From the NCBI GenBank assembly GCA_019278155.1, contig JADMLC010000005.1, forward strand, positions 1 to 64,000: a DNA stretch of 64,000 nucleotides. The letters run 5' to 3'. Each line of letters opens with the position of its first letter. Positions within the stretch are counted from its first letter, which is position 1. Made by a program: the position numbers and the translations under genes. Shown here in pieces: positions 9,358-20,030 of the stretch. A model generated the notes under the pieces. It saw only the letters and a program-made list of their open reading frames with translations, was not told the origin of the DNA and made no database searches. This DNA is from Candidatus Kinetoplastidibacterium crithidiae. GTDB lineage: Bacteria > Pseudomonadota > Gammaproteobacteria > Burkholderiales > Burkholderiaceae_B.

Positions 9358-9876
9358 ATGATTGATTTATTTTCTATTACAGAAAATGCCTTACAAGGGT
9401 TGTCAAGTGATTTTGAGCTTGTCGATGTGGAGACTCTTTCTGCTGGTGTTTTGCGCGTTAGCATTGATAAAGTATCAGGTATAACTATAGATGACTGTGA
9501 AAAAGTATCTCGTCATTTAGCTCATGTGTTTGCTGTAGAAAATATTAATTATAGTAATCTTGAAGTTAGTTCTCCAGGAATAGATAGGCCATTGCGTAAG
9601 CTTTCTGATTTCTTGCGTTTTATTGGTGAAAGAGTTGAAATAAAATTTCATAATGCACTTAATGGTAGAAAGATTTTTAGAGGTATTTTGTGTTTAAAAA
9701 GTGATTTACCTTATGATTATAATGTCAATGAAGTAAATCCCTGTGATATTACGTTTGGAATAAATATAGATAGTTTGGATAATAAAAAAAATATTCAAAC
9801 TCTTAGTTTCGTTCTTAATGATGTGGATCGAGCAAAATTGGATCCTATTCTAGATTTCAAGGGCAAATGGCGATGA
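9358..9876 (+). CDS. rimP: Ribosome maturation factor RimP
   Basis: Binds nascent 30S subunits and assists S12 and S19 incorporation. The 172-residue product has the family core: GFELVDVE-like FELVDVETL, VLRVSIDK, ITIDDCEKVSRHL and the diagnostic EVSSPGIDRPL. It is slightly longer than E. coli RimP (about 150) through an Asn-rich insertion in the C-terminal SH3-like domain. Its stop codon overlaps the nusA start, the arrangement found throughout proteobacteria. Confidence 0.94.
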   Translation: MIDLFSITENALQGLSSDFELVDVETLSAGVLRVSIDKVSGITIDDCEKVSRHLAHVFAVENINYSNLEVSSPGIDRPLRKLSDFLRFIGERVEIKFHNALNGRKIFRGILCLKSDLPYDYNVNEVNPCDITFGINIDSLDNKKNIQTLSFVLNDVDRAKLDPILDFKGKWR

Positions 9877-11345
9877 GTCGTGAAATTCTTATGTTGGTCG
9901 ATGCATTGGCACGTGAAAAAAATGTTACCCGTGAAGTTATTTTTTCAGCTTTAGAGGGTGCTCTTGCCTTTGCTATGAAGAAAAAATTTAAAGAAGATGT
10001 TGATATTCGCGTCTCTATAAATAGGGATACTGGTAAGTATGAAGGTTTTCGTCGATGGCTTATTGTGCCTGATGAAAATGGGTTGCAGGATCCTGATAAG
10101 CAAGAGTTGTTGTTAGATGCTAAGGATATAGATCCTAATATTGATATAGGAGATTATTTGGAAGAACCCTTAGATCAGTCTGAATTTGGTAGAATTAGTG
10201 CTCAAGCTGCTAAACAGGCTATTCTACAACGAGTAAGAGATGCAGAAAAAGAACAAATATTGAATGATTTCCTTAGTCGCGGAGAAAATATAATATCTGG
10301 TATAATCAAGAGAATTGATAAGGGTGATGCAATAGTAGATATAGGTAGAATAGAAGCTAGGTTGCCACGTTCTGAAATGATTCCTAAGGAAAATTTAAGA
10401 ATGGGGGACAGAGTCAGAGCTCTGGTATTAAAAATTGATCGTAATATTCGTGGTCAAAGAGTTATATTATCAAGAATTTCACCTGACTTTATTAAATATT
10501 TATTTGAGAATGAAGTTCCAGAAATAGAACAAGGCTTATTAGAGATAAAGGCAGCTGCTCGTGATCCAGGGATAAGAGCTAAAATTGCAGTAGTAGCTAA
10601 CGATAAACGTATAGATCCTATTGGAACTTGTGTGGGAATGAGAGGTTTGCGAGTAACGGCTGTTCGAAATGAATTAGGCGGTGAACAAGTAGATATAGTT
10701 TTATGGTCAAACGATCCAGCACAGTTCGTAATTGGAGCTTTGTCTCCTGCGAATGTTGAGTCTATAGTCGTAGATGAAAATAATCATTCTATGGATGTAG
10801 TTGTTGATGATGAAAATTTGCCTAAAGCAATTGGAATTAAAGGTCAAAATGTTAGGCTTGCATCAGAGTTAACCGGTTGGAAAATAAATATAATGACTTC
10901 TGATGAAAGTTTGAAGAGGCAGGAAATTGAAAGATCTAGGTTGATATCTTATTTTGTAGACAAATTAAATATCAGCAATAATGAGGCAGATATTTTAATT
11001 GAAAATGGATTTTCTGGTATAGAAGAAATTGCTTATGTTCCATTGCAGGAGTTACTAGATATAAAACCATTTAGTGAAGATTTTGTGAGGAATCTAAGAT
11101 TATCAGCTAGAAATGCTTTGTTAACAGAGGCGATAGTTAAGGAAGAAAATTTAGGTTTGAAATCTGATTTGTTAGATATTAGAGATGTTGATAGTAATGT
11201 ATTGGAATCTTTAAGAAAAAATAATATTTTTACTAAAAAAGATTTAGCAGAGTTAGATGCTGGAGAATTATCTGATATATCAGGTTTAAATGTTGATCAG
11301 GCTAGTAAATTGATAATGCTAGCACGTGAAGATTGGTTTAAATAA
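9873..11345 (+). CDS. nusA: Transcription termination/antitermination factor NusA
   Basis: RNA polymerase-associated factor controlling pausing, termination and antitermination. It has an N-terminal polymerase-binding domain, an S1 domain (GIIKRIDKGDAIVDIGRIEA), KH domains (IDPIGTCVGMRGLRVTAV and the later PKAIGIKGQNVRLA) and two C-terminal acidic helical repeats, so it is the full proteobacterial form. ATG at 9873 overlaps the rimP stop as ATGA and gives the family start MSREIL; an ATG two codons earlier (9867) is possible. The 490-residue length matches E. coli (495). Confidence 0.95.
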   Translation: MSREILMLVDALAREKNVTREVIFSALEGALAFAMKKKFKEDVDIRVSINRDTGKYEGFRRWLIVPDENGLQDPDKQELLLDAKDIDPNIDIGDYLEEPLDQSEFGRISAQAAKQAILQRVRDAEKEQILNDFLSRGENIISGIIKRIDKGDAIVDIGRIEARLPRSEMIPKENLRMGDRVRALVLKIDRNIRGQRVILSRISPDFIKYLFENEVPEIEQGLLEIKAAARDPGIRAKIAVVANDKRIDPIGTCVGMRGLRVTAVRNELGGEQVDIVLWSNDPAQFVIGALSPANVESIVVDENNHSMDVVVDDENLPKAIGIKGQNVRLASELTGWKINIMTSDESLKRQEIERSRLISYFVDKLNISNNEADILIENGFSGIEEIAYVPLQELLDIKPFSEDFVRNLRLSARNALLTEAIVKEENLGLKSDLLDIRDVDSNVLESLRKNNIFTKKDLAELDAGELSDISGLNVDQASKLIMLAREDWFK

Positions 11346-11424
11346 TAATATAAATTGGAATTTTCATTTTTATTTTTATATATTATTTATTTTTTTATTT
11401 TAGCTATACAGGGAATATGTCTTG

Positions 11425-14298
11425 ATGTCGATTACAACTGTAGCTCAGTTTGCTGTTGAGCTTAATATGTCTGCTGATGTGTTATTGGATCAATTAAGAT
11501 CTGCTGGTGCTAGTGTTAGTTCAGTAAAAGACTTTGTTACTAATAGCGATAAAATTAAATTATTAGAATCTTTGCGTAAAGCTCATGGTATAGATAATAA
11601 TGATAAAAAGATAGTTTTGACTAAGAGAGAAACTAGTGAAATTTATCAGGCTGATGCCAGAGGTAGGTCAAGAACTATTCAAGTGAAGATTTTGAAAAAA
11701 CGTACTTTTGTTAAGAAAAATGAAAACCTTAATAAAGAATTAGAAAAAGTTGGGATTAAGAATGATGTTATTAGTAAAATAAATGAAAATATGGGAGAAT
11801 CTTCATCTAAAATTTTTGTTCGAGATACAGATTTAGTTAAGAGTGAGCGTTTAGATAAAGAAGATTATTCTATAAATGTTAATGAAAATATTAGTAATCT
11901 AAAAGATGATACTGATAGTTTTTTAAAATCTCAAAATGAAGATAAAGAGTATAAAAATTCACTAAAAAATGGCATTAATATACCATTAAAGGCATCTGTC
12001 AATGTTGTTGATAATAACATAGAATCTTATGATAAAGATTCGAGTAAGATGGAGCCTTCTTCCAAGTCTCAAATTATGAAAAATCCTAAGAATACAATAA
12101 ATGATCGTAGCATCACTCAAAGCACAATTACAAAGACAGAAAAAAAATCTGATAAATTGATTAATGATAGGGAAGATGCAAAAAAAACCTCTGAAGCTGA
12201 AGCTGCTGCTTTGCAAGATATGTTGAATCGTCCACGAAAAGTTGCAAAAACAACTGAAAACTCTACTGCTCCTAAAAATAATAAAAACATTTCTGTCAAA
12301 AAAGATAATAAGAACAGTATTTCTTCAAAAAAATCTCCAAAATCATCTGATGTTTCTTCAGCTTGGAGTGATGAGAGTTCTCGTAGGAAAAATTTAGATA
12401 GAGATAAGCGTGCGACATTATTGAATGATGTTGATGGATGGAAGGTTTCTGGAATAAAAACTAATAAATCTTCGAAAAACAGTAAATATAATTCTAATAA
12501 TTTTTCAAAAGATTCTATTAGTCAGCAACAAGAGTTTATAATTAAAAAAATACATGTACCTGAAACTATTACGGTTGCAGATTTAGCTCATAAAATGTCT
12601 ATCAAAGCTGCTGAAGTAATAAAACATCTTATGAAACTTGGTCAAATGGTTACCATTAATCAGGTATTAGATCAAGAGACAGCTATGATAGTTGTTGAAG
12701 ATCTTGGTCACACAGCAGTTGCAGCAAAAATAGATGACCCTGAGACTTTCTTAGATGAATCTAGTGTGATTAATCAATCTGATTATATTACAAGAGCTCC
12801 GGTAGTTACTGTTATGGGGCATGTTGATCATGGCAAAACTTCTTTGCTTGATTATATAAGAAAAGCTAGTATTGCAAGTAATGAAGCAGGTGGCATAACT
12901 CAACATATAGGGGCGTATAATGTTACAACTTCTTTAGGCTCAATAACTTTTCTGGATACTCCAGGACATGAAGCTTTTGCTGCCATGAGGGCTAGAGGAG
13001 CAAAAGCTACAGATATTGTTGTTTTAGTAGTTGCTGCAGATGATGGAGTTATGCCGCAAACAAAAGAAGCTATAAGTCATGTTAAATCAGCTTCTATTCC
13101 TATGATTGTTGCCATAACAAAATCTGATAAACAATCTGCCAATTTAGATAAAGTAAGGCAGGAGTTAATATCAGAAGGTATAGTTCCAGAAGAATATGGT
13201 GGTGACATTCCATTTATAATGGTTTCTTCTAAAACTGGTTTTGGAATAGATAGTTTGTTAGAACATATATTATTACAAGCAGAAATCTTGGAGCTTAAAG
13301 CTTCTGTAAATGTTAGTGCTAAAGGTATTGTTATTGAAGCAAGTCTTGATAAGGGTAAAGGCCCTATCTCTACTGTTTTAATCCAGAATGGAACTTTAAA
13401 AAAAGGTGATGTTGTTCTTGTAGGAGCTACATTTGGTCGTATTAGGGCAATGTTGGATGAAAAAGGAATTGCTTTACAAGAGGCTGGGCCTTCAATTCCT
13501 GTAGAAATACACGGTCTTACTGATGTTCCTTCTGCTGGAGATGTTCTAGTTTCTTTAGCTGATGAGCGTAAAGCCAGAGAAATTGCTTTATTTAGGCAAG
13601 GTAAGTTTAGAGATTCAAAGTTAGCTAAAAAACACGCTGCAAATTTTGAATCTATGTTTGATAATATGGCTGATGCTGCAGAATCTAGAATGCTGTCTAT
13701 TATTATAAAAGCAGATGTCCAAGGATCACAGGAAGCTTTAGCTAATTCATTGATAAAACTATCTACTGATGAAGTAAAGGTAAAGATTATTCATGCAGCT
13801 GTAGGTGGGATATCTGATAATGACGTTAATTTAGCTGTGGCTTCAAATGCTTTTATAATAGGTTTTAATGTTAAGGCAGATTCAATAGCCAAGAAGAATG
13901 CAGAGTTAAATAATGTTAGAATGAGTTATTATAATATAATTTATGATGCAATTAATGATATTAAATCCGCTATGTCTGGTATGTTGGCACCAGAGAAGAA
14001 AGAAGATATTATTGGTAGTGTAGAAATTCGTGAAGTATATGCAATATCAAAAATTGGTAGTGTTGCTGGTTGCATGGTAACTGAAGGTATAGTAAAAAAA
14101 GATTCGAAAGTACGATTGTTTAGGAATAATGTACTAGTCTGGACTGGACAAATAGATTCTTTGCGTAGGTTTAAAGATGATGTGAAAGAGGTAAGGTCTG
14201 GATTTGATTGTGGTATTACCTTAAAAGGAAATCCAGAAATTATTCCTAATGATCAGTTGGAAGTTTTTGAAATTAAAGAAATAGCCAGAACATTATAA
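11425..14298 (+). CDS. infB: Translation initiation factor IF-2
   Basis: GTPase that places fMet-tRNA on the 30S subunit. The 957-residue protein has a small N-terminal IF2-N domain ([19 protein letters not shown]), then about 330 residues of Lys/Asn/Ser-rich linker, a second IF2-N-like domain ([19 protein letters not shown]), the G domain with [14 protein letters not shown] near 463-476, DTPGHEAF and TKSDK, and domains II-IV. ATG 11425 is preferred over the TTG just before it; a GGGA lies at 11411-11414. The linker is unusually Asn/Ser-rich, as expected from A+T pressure. It follows nusA after a 79-nt T-rich gap. Confidence 0.96.
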   Translation: MSITTVAQFAVELNMSADVLLDQLRSAGASVSSVKDFVTNSDKIKLLESLRKAHGIDNNDKKIVLTKRETSEIYQADARGRSRTIQVKILKKRTFVKKNENLNKELEKVGIKNDVISKINENMGESSSKIFVRDTDLVKSERLDKEDYSINVNENISNLKDDTDSFLKSQNEDKEYKNSLKNGINIPLKASVNVVDNNIESYDKDSSKMEPSSKSQIMKNPKNTINDRSITQSTITKTEKKSDKLINDREDAKKTSEAEAAALQDMLNRPRKVAKTTENSTAPKNNKNISVKKDNKNSISSKKSPKSSDVSSAWSDESSRRKNLDRDKRATLLNDVDGWKVSGIKTNKSSKNSKYNSNNFSKDSISQQQEFIIKKIHVPETITVADLAHKMSIKAAEVIKHLMKLGQMVTINQVLDQETAMIVVEDLGHTAVAAKIDDPETFLDESSVINQSDYITRAPVVTVMGHVDHGKTSLLDYIRKASIASNEAGGITQHIGAYNVTTSLGSITFLDTPGHEAFAAMRARGAKATDIVVLVVAADDGVMPQTKEAISHVKSASIPMIVAITKSDKQSANLDKVRQELISEGIVPEEYGGDIPFIMVSSKTGFGIDSLLEHILLQAEILELKASVNVSAKGIVIEASLDKGKGPISTVLIQNGTLKKGDVVLVGATFGRIRAMLDEKGIALQEAGPSIPVEIHGLTDVPSAGDVLVSLADERKAREIALFRQGKFRDSKLAKKHAANFESMFDNMADAAESRMLSIIIKADVQGSQEALANSLIKLSTDEVKVKIIHAAVGGISDNDVNLAVASNAFIIGFNVKADSIAKKNAELNNVRMSYYNIIYDAINDIKSAMSGMLAPEKKEDIIGSVEIREVYAISKIGSVAGCMVTEGIVKKDSKVRLFRNNVLVWTGQIDSLRRFKDDVKEVRSGFDCGITLKGNPEIIPNDQLEVFEIKEIARTL

Positions 14299-14321
14299 TA
14301 TATTAGGAACGTTTTCTATTT

Positions 14322-14684
14322 ATGAAAATGATTGATATTGACAAAGTGTCAAGTAGAAATATTCGTATCTCTAAACAAATTCAGAAAGATTTATCAAAAA
14401 TAATTAGCCAAAGATTTACTATAAAGGAAATTGGTATTATTACCATTTCAAAGGTAGATCTTTCAGTTGATTATGCTTATGCCAAGATATATTTTACTGT
14501 ATTTGGCATTGATCCTAAGATAGTAGAGGAATTTTTGAATAAAAAATCAGGTTGGTTTCATTCATACCTTTATAAAAGATTACATATACATACAGTTCCA
14601 ACTTTATTATTTTTGCACGATGTTCATATAGAAAAAGCTAATAATTTATTAGATTTGATAGAGAAAGCTAATAGTAATTTTTAG
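14322..14684 (+). CDS. rbfA: 30S ribosome-binding factor RbfA
   Basis: KH-type protein needed for processing of the 16S rRNA 5' end and for growth in the cold. The 120-residue product has the family start (SRNIRISKQIQKDLSKII), the VTISKVDLS-like segment ITISKVDLSVDYAYAKIYFT, and the C-terminal VPTLLFLHD. Normal length. It lies between infB and truB as in most proteobacteria, with short gaps that suggest one transcript. Confidence 0.92.
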   Translation: MKMIDIDKVSSRNIRISKQIQKDLSKIISQRFTIKEIGIITISKVDLSVDYAYAKIYFTVFGIDPKIVEEFLNKKSGWFHSYLYKRLHIHTVPTLLFLHDVHIEKANNLLDLIEKANSNF

Positions 14685-14714
14685 TTTTTTATTCAGTTTA
14701 CTTTTACAATAAAT

Positions 14715-15443
14715 ATGTCTAAAAAAGTTTTTCGTAATCTTGATGGTTTTATATTACTTGATAAGCCATCAGGGTTATCAAGTAATAATGCATTGCAAAA
14801 AGTTAGGCATGTTCTTGAAGCTTCTAAGGCAGGTCATGCAGGTACATTAGATCCGTTTGCTACAGGCTTGCTTGTTTGTTGTTTTGGAAAATATACTAAA
14901 TTTTCAGCTAAATTAATTGATTCTTCTAAATCTTATATAGCAACTTTGAAATTTGGAGAAGAGACTGATAGCGGTGATTTTACCGGTAATATTTTGAATA
15001 GTTTTGAAGGTAATATTTTAATAAATGAGGATTTTATTATAAATATTTTGAATTCATTTATTGGTGAAATTACACAAATCCCCCCCATGTATTCTGCTAT
15101 AAAATATAAAGGCATTCCATTATATAAATATGCGAGAAAAGGCATTGATATAAATAGAGAGTCAAGAAAGATTAATATATATAATATAAAATTATTATCA
15201 TTAAGAAATAACTATATAGTTATTGAGGTTTTTTGTAGCAAAGGAACTTATATTAGAACTTTGGCCCAGGATATCGGCAGAAAATCTGGTTTTTTTGCAC
15301 ATTTAGTAGCATTGAGAAGGTTATCTGTGGGCCCATTTTTCATAAATCAGGCAATTAATTTAGATTCTTTGTTATTAATGGAAGAACCAACGAACGCTAT
15401 GCTTGATGAGAATAAGATATCTACAATTTTTTTTAAATCATAA
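14715..15443 (+). CDS. truB: tRNA pseudouridine-55 synthase TruB
   Basis: Makes pseudouridine 55 in the T-loop of almost all tRNAs. The catalytic motif HAGTLDPFATGLL carries the nucleophilic Asp near residue 41; DGFILLDKPSGLSSN, PPMYSAIKYKG and CSKGTYIRTLAQDIG are all present. At 242 residues it is shorter than E. coli TruB (314) and seems to lack the C-terminal PUA-like domain. It is followed after 14 nt by typA. Confidence 0.94.
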   Translation: MSKKVFRNLDGFILLDKPSGLSSNNALQKVRHVLEASKAGHAGTLDPFATGLLVCCFGKYTKFSAKLIDSSKSYIATLKFGEETDSGDFTGNILNSFEGNILINEDFIINILNSFIGEITQIPPMYSAIKYKGIPLYKYARKGIDINRESRKINIYNIKLLSLRNNYIVIEVFCSKGTYIRTLAQDIGRKSGFFAHLVALRRLSVGPFFINQAINLDSLLLMEEPTNAMLDENKISTIFFKS

Positions 15444-15457
15444 AATAAGGATTTTGT

Positions 15458-17272
15458 ATGGCTAAAGCTTTGCGCAATATTGCCATAATAGCTCATGTTG
15501 ATCATGGAAAAACTACTTTAGTTGATCAATTGTTACGTCAATCGGGTGTTTTTAGAAATAACCAAAATGTAACAAAGCGAGTTATGGATTCTAATGTTCT
15601 TGAAAAAGAAAGAGGAATAACAATTTTATCTAAAAATTGTTCTGTTGAATATAATGACACGTATGTAAATATTATTGATACTCCTGGGCATGCTGACTTC
15701 GGAGGTGAGGTAGAACGTGTATTGTCAATGGTAGAAGGAGTTTTACTTTTAGTAGATGCTGTAGAAGGACCGATGCCTCAAACGGTATTTGTAACAAGAA
15801 AGGCATTAAGCTTAGGTTTGAAACCAATAGTTGTTGTTAATAAAATTGATAAGCCAGGTGCTCGTCCAGATTTTGTGATTAATGAAGTTTTTGAGTTGTT
15901 TGATCGTCTTGGAGCTACAGAAGAACAATTAGATTTCCCAGTTGTCTATGCTTCTGGCCTTTCTGGATATTCCAGTAGTGATCCTGATGTTCGATCTGGT
16001 GATATGTCATATTTATTTGAAACTATCTCTAAATATGTACCAAAACCTCAAAATTATTCAGATGGTCCACTTCAAATGCAAATTGCTTCATTGGACTATA
16101 ATTCTTATGTAGGTAAGATTGGCATTGGTAAAATTCATAGGGGTGTATTATATCCATCAATGGAGGTTGCTCTTAAAATGGGTGAGTCGGGTCCAGTTTT
16201 AAAAGCTCGTATTAACCAGGTTTTAAAATTTTCAGGATTGGATAGAGTTGCTGTTGAAAAAGCGGAAGCAGGCGATATAGTTCTTATAAATGGTATAGAA
16301 GATATAGAGATAGGAATTACTATAGCTGATCCTTTAAATATAGATGCCTTACCTGTACTAAAAATAGATGAACCCACTCTTACTATGAATTTTATGGTAA
16401 ATACTTCTCCTTTAGCTGGTAAAGAAGGTAAATTTGTTACTAGTAGACAAATTCGTGATAGATTAGATTTAGAGTTAAAATCTAATGTAGCTCTTAAAGT
16501 TCGTGAAACTGATGATGATACTGTATTTGAAGTTTCTGGGCGTGGTGAATTGCATCTTACTATTTTGCTTGAAACTATGCGTCGTGAAGGATATGAGCTA
16601 TCAGTTTCAAGACCACGTGTTGTTTATAAGGAGATTGATGGAGTAAAACATGAGCCTTTTGAAGATTTAACATTATATGTTGATGATGTTTATCAAGGTT
16701 CTGTTATGGAAGAAGTAGGTAGGCGCAAAGGTGATTTACAGAATATGATACCTGATAATCATGGTAGAACACGTCTAGAGTATGTAATTCCAGCACGTTC
16801 ACTTATAGGCTTTCAGAATGATTTCATGAGTATTACTAGAGGTAGTGGATTAATGAGTCATGTCTTTAGAGAGTATGCTCCAGTTTATGAAGGATCTTTA
16901 AGCAATAGAAGAAATGGTGTTCTTATTAGCCAATATGCTGGTGAATCTGTTGCCTATGCTTTGTGGAAATTACAGGAACGCGGAAGAATGTTTATCAAGC
17001 CTGGAGAGTCTTTGTATGAAGGGATGATTATAGGTATTCATAGTAGAGATAATGATCTTGTGGTAAATCCAGTTAGAGAAAAACAATTAACTAATATAAG
17101 AGCTTCTGGAACAGATGAAGCTATACGTTTAGTGCCTCCAATTAATTTAACTTTAGAGTATGCAATAGAGTTTATAGAAGATGATGAATTAGTCGAAATA
17201 ACTCCAAAATCTATACGTCTAAGAAAAAGATATTTGCAAGAACATGAAAGAAGACGCAATAGAAATATCTAA
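15458..17272 (+). CDS. typA: Ribosome-associated GTPase TypA/BipA
   Basis: EF-G-like translational GTPase linked to ribosome assembly and stress. The G domain has AHVDHGKTTLVDQL (13-26), DTPGHADFGGEVERV and NKIDKPGARP; an EF-Tu-like domain II, EF-G-like domains III and V and the TypA C-terminal domain (RGSGLMSHVF and LIGFQNDF regions) follow. 604 residues is the normal length. Sequence is highly conserved, suggesting strong selection. It closes the rluB-typA block; polA starts 51 nt later. Confidence 0.96.
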   Translation: MAKALRNIAIIAHVDHGKTTLVDQLLRQSGVFRNNQNVTKRVMDSNVLEKERGITILSKNCSVEYNDTYVNIIDTPGHADFGGEVERVLSMVEGVLLLVDAVEGPMPQTVFVTRKALSLGLKPIVVVNKIDKPGARPDFVINEVFELFDRLGATEEQLDFPVVYASGLSGYSSSDPDVRSGDMSYLFETISKYVPKPQNYSDGPLQMQIASLDYNSYVGKIGIGKIHRGVLYPSMEVALKMGESGPVLKARINQVLKFSGLDRVAVEKAEAGDIVLINGIEDIEIGITIADPLNIDALPVLKIDEPTLTMNFMVNTSPLAGKEGKFVTSRQIRDRLDLELKSNVALKVRETDDDTVFEVSGRGELHLTILLETMRREGYELSVSRPRVVYKEIDGVKHEPFEDLTLYVDDVYQGSVMEEVGRRKGDLQNMIPDNHGRTRLEYVIPARSLIGFQNDFMSITRGSGLMSHVFREYAPVYEGSLSNRRNGVLISQYAGESVAYALWKLQERGRMFIKPGESLYEGMIIGIHSRDNDLVVNPVREKQLTNIRASGTDEAIRLVPPINLTLEYAIEFIEDDELVEITPKSIRLRKRYLQEHERRRNRNI

Positions 17273-17323
17273 TATAACATATCAAGTATTAGATATTGTT
17301 TCTTAATTGGATTATAAGAATTT

Positions 17324-20002
17324 ATGAGTGAATCTTTATTATTAGTTGATGGTTCTAGTTACTTATATAGGGCTTTTTATGCTTTGCCTGAATTAAAAAA
17401 TTCTAAAGGAGATCATACAGGTGCTATATATGGGATAGTTAGCATGCTAAGAAAGTTACTTTCAAAATATGAAACCAATTATTTTGCTTGTATTTTTGAT
17501 GCCCCTGGTAAAAATTTTAGACATGATATATGTAGTACATATAAATCAAATCGTCCATTAATGCCTCAAGATTTAATAAGTCAAATAGATAAGATTTATC
17601 AAATTATTGAATCACTAGGATTGCCTATTATTAGTATACAAGGAGTTGAAGCTGATGATGTAATTGGTACGATATCAGATTTGTTTTCTAAGAAGTATGA
17701 CTGTCAAGTGATTATTGCTACTGGTGATAAAGATTTAGCTCAATTAGTAAATAAGAAAGTTAAATTAATTAATACAATGAACGAAGAGATTCTAGATGAA
17801 TCTGGTGTTTTAAAAAAATTTGGTGTAGAACCTTCTTTAATTGTAGATTATTTAATGTTAGTAGGTGATTCTATTGATAATATACCTGGAGTAGCAAAAA
17901 TAGGTCCAAAAACTGCATTAAAATTATTATTAGAATTTGGTTCTGTAGAGAATATTATTGCTTCTGTTGATAAAATTACAGGTGTTGTTGGTAAGAATAT
18001 TAGAGATTTTATTCCTAATTTTATTACTACAAGAAAGTTACTTACAATAAAGTGTGATTGTAATTTATATCCTTATTTTGAAAAAATAGACGATTTGAAA
18101 AGAAAACCTGTAGATAATAAATCTTTGAAAGATTTATATGAAAGTCTTGATTTTTTTTCTTGGTTATCAGATCTGGAATATAAAGATAATATATCAGGTA
18201 GTTCTTTAAAAAACACAGGTGTTGAATTAAAAAAATGCATAGTAGATTCTGAAAACAATTTATCTTTGCTAATAGAAGAATTACATAAATCAAAAATTGT
18301 TACTATTGATCTTTATGGTAGTAACAATTCATTGTTACAAACAATATGTTTTTTAGTGAATTCAGTAGTTTATTACATCCCATTATATAATTTAGAATCA
18401 GGTTATATAACTAAAGAGAATCTTATATCAAGATTAAAATTTTTTTTGGAAGATCCTAACAAATATAAAGTTACATATGATTTAAAAAAAACATTACATC
18501 TCTTATCTAAAGAAAAGATAAATCTAGAAGGGGTAATAGATGATGTTATGTTAGCAGCTTATGTCTTAGACTCACGTAATAATGATAATTTATATAAATT
18601 AATAGATAGTTTTTTAAATTATAAATCTATTACTTATGATGAAGTATTTGGTAAAGGTGTTAAATTAAAATTAATAGAAGAAATCCCAATAGAGATTGCT
18701 GTTGATTTTTTTTCTCAAAGGGTTAGTTCTATTAGTCAGTTGTGTTCTTTATTTAATAAAAAATTATCTCAAGATTCAAAATTAAAAGAGATTTATGATA
18801 TAGAAAAAAAAATAGCTATTATTTTACAAATTATGGAATCTCATGGTGTAAAGATAGACCATTTGAATTTACAAAACCAAAGTAATTTTTTAGAAAAGAA
18901 AATTCTAAGTTTAGAAAATGAAATATATTCATTATCTGGATGTAAGTTTAATATTAATTCCCCTAAACAATTAGGTGAGGTGCTTTTTCAATTTGTTGGT
19001 CTTCCTATTATTAGTAAGACAAGTGCTGGATCTCCTTCTACAGATGAAGGAGTGCTTAACAAACTTTCAAAAGATTTTAGGATAGCTAGATTAGTTTTAG
19101 ATTATCGTGCGCTTACTAAATTAAAATCTACATATACAGATAAACTACCAAGAATGATAAACAGAGAAACTGGTAGGTTGCACACTACTTATTCACAAGT
19201 TTCTGTAATTACAGGCAGATTGTCTTCTTCTAATCCTAATTTACAAAATATTCCTGTTCGTACAGAGGAGGGTAAATTAATTAGAAAGGCTTTTATAGCT
19301 GAAAATAATAATGTACTAATTTCAGCTGATTATTCTCAAATAGAACTTAGAGTGATGGCACATGTATCAAAAGATTATAATCTACAATTGGCTTTTCAAG
19401 AAGGGAAAGATGTTCATGTATTTACAGCATCTGAAATATTTGGTATTTCTGTTGATGATATTTCTGAAGAACAAAGAAGAATAGCTAAAACTATTAATTT
19501 TGGATTAATTTATGGTATGAGTGCTTTTGGTCTTGCTTCAAATTTAAATATTGATCGTGTATCAGCACAAAATTATATTAATAGATATTTTGATCGTTAT
19601 CCTGGAGTATTGAATTATATTAATTTAATCAAAGAAAAATATAATGACCTAGGTTATGTAGAAACTGTATTTGGAAGAAGATTATATTTTTCATCTTTAT
19701 CTAATAAATCTTTTAACAATAGACAAGCTACAGATAGAGCAGCTATTAATGCTCCTATACAGGGTACAGCAGCAGACTTAATTAAGAAAGCTATGATTTC
19801 AGTCCAAGATTGGATAGTTCATGAAAATTTAACTTCTAAATTGGTTATGCAAGTACATGATGAGTTAATTTTAGAAGTTGTGAACTCAGAACTGTTAATC
19901 ATAAAAGAAATGTTGCCTAATTTGATGTGTAGTGTTGCTGAATTTAATGTTCCTTTAATAGTTGATTTAGGTTTTGGTTATAATTGGTCAGAAGCTCACT
20001 AA
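17324..20002 (+). CDS. polA: DNA polymerase I
   Basis: Repair and Okazaki-fragment polymerase. Residues 1-270 are the 5'-nuclease (GVEADDVIGT, TGDKDLAQLV, GVAKIGPKTA). The polymerase domain is intact: DYSQIELRVMAHVS (motif A), RRIAKTINFGLIYGMSAFG (motif B), QVHDELILEV (motif C). The middle domain aligns with the 3'-5' exonuclease, but of the E. coli residues D355, E357, D424, Y497 and D501 only the first is kept (D329 here); the others read Y, T, F and S. The domain fold seems present while proofreading is probably lost. 892 residues, close to E. coli (928). Confidence 0.95.
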   Translation: MSESLLLVDGSSYLYRAFYALPELKNSKGDHTGAIYGIVSMLRKLLSKYETNYFACIFDAPGKNFRHDICSTYKSNRPLMPQDLISQIDKIYQIIESLGLPIISIQGVEADDVIGTISDLFSKKYDCQVIIATGDKDLAQLVNKKVKLINTMNEEILDESGVLKKFGVEPSLIVDYLMLVGDSIDNIPGVAKIGPKTALKLLLEFGSVENIIASVDKITGVVGKNIRDFIPNFITTRKLLTIKCDCNLYPYFEKIDDLKRKPVDNKSLKDLYESLDFFSWLSDLEYKDNISGSSLKNTGVELKKCIVDSENNLSLLIEELHKSKIVTIDLYGSNNSLLQTICFLVNSVVYYIPLYNLESGYITKENLISRLKFFLEDPNKYKVTYDLKKTLHLLSKEKINLEGVIDDVMLAAYVLDSRNNDNLYKLIDSFLNYKSITYDEVFGKGVKLKLIEEIPIEIAVDFFSQRVSSISQLCSLFNKKLSQDSKLKEIYDIEKKIAIILQIMESHGVKIDHLNLQNQSNFLEKKILSLENEIYSLSGCKFNINSPKQLGEVLFQFVGLPIISKTSAGSPSTDEGVLNKLSKDFRIARLVLDYRALTKLKSTYTDKLPRMINRETGRLHTTYSQVSVITGRLSSSNPNLQNIPVRTEEGKLIRKAFIAENNNVLISADYSQIELRVMAHVSKDYNLQLAFQEGKDVHVFTASEIFGISVDDISEEQRRIAKTINFGLIYGMSAFGLASNLNIDRVSAQNYINRYFDRYPGVLNYINLIKEKYNDLGYVETVFGRRLYFSSLSNKSFNNRQATDRAAINAPIQGTAADLIKKAMISVQDWIVHENLTSKLVMQVHDELILEVVNSELLIIKEMLPNLMCSVAEFNVPLIVDLGFGYNWSEAH

Positions 20003-20030
20003 TTTCTTAATTATTTTATAAGATCTATTT

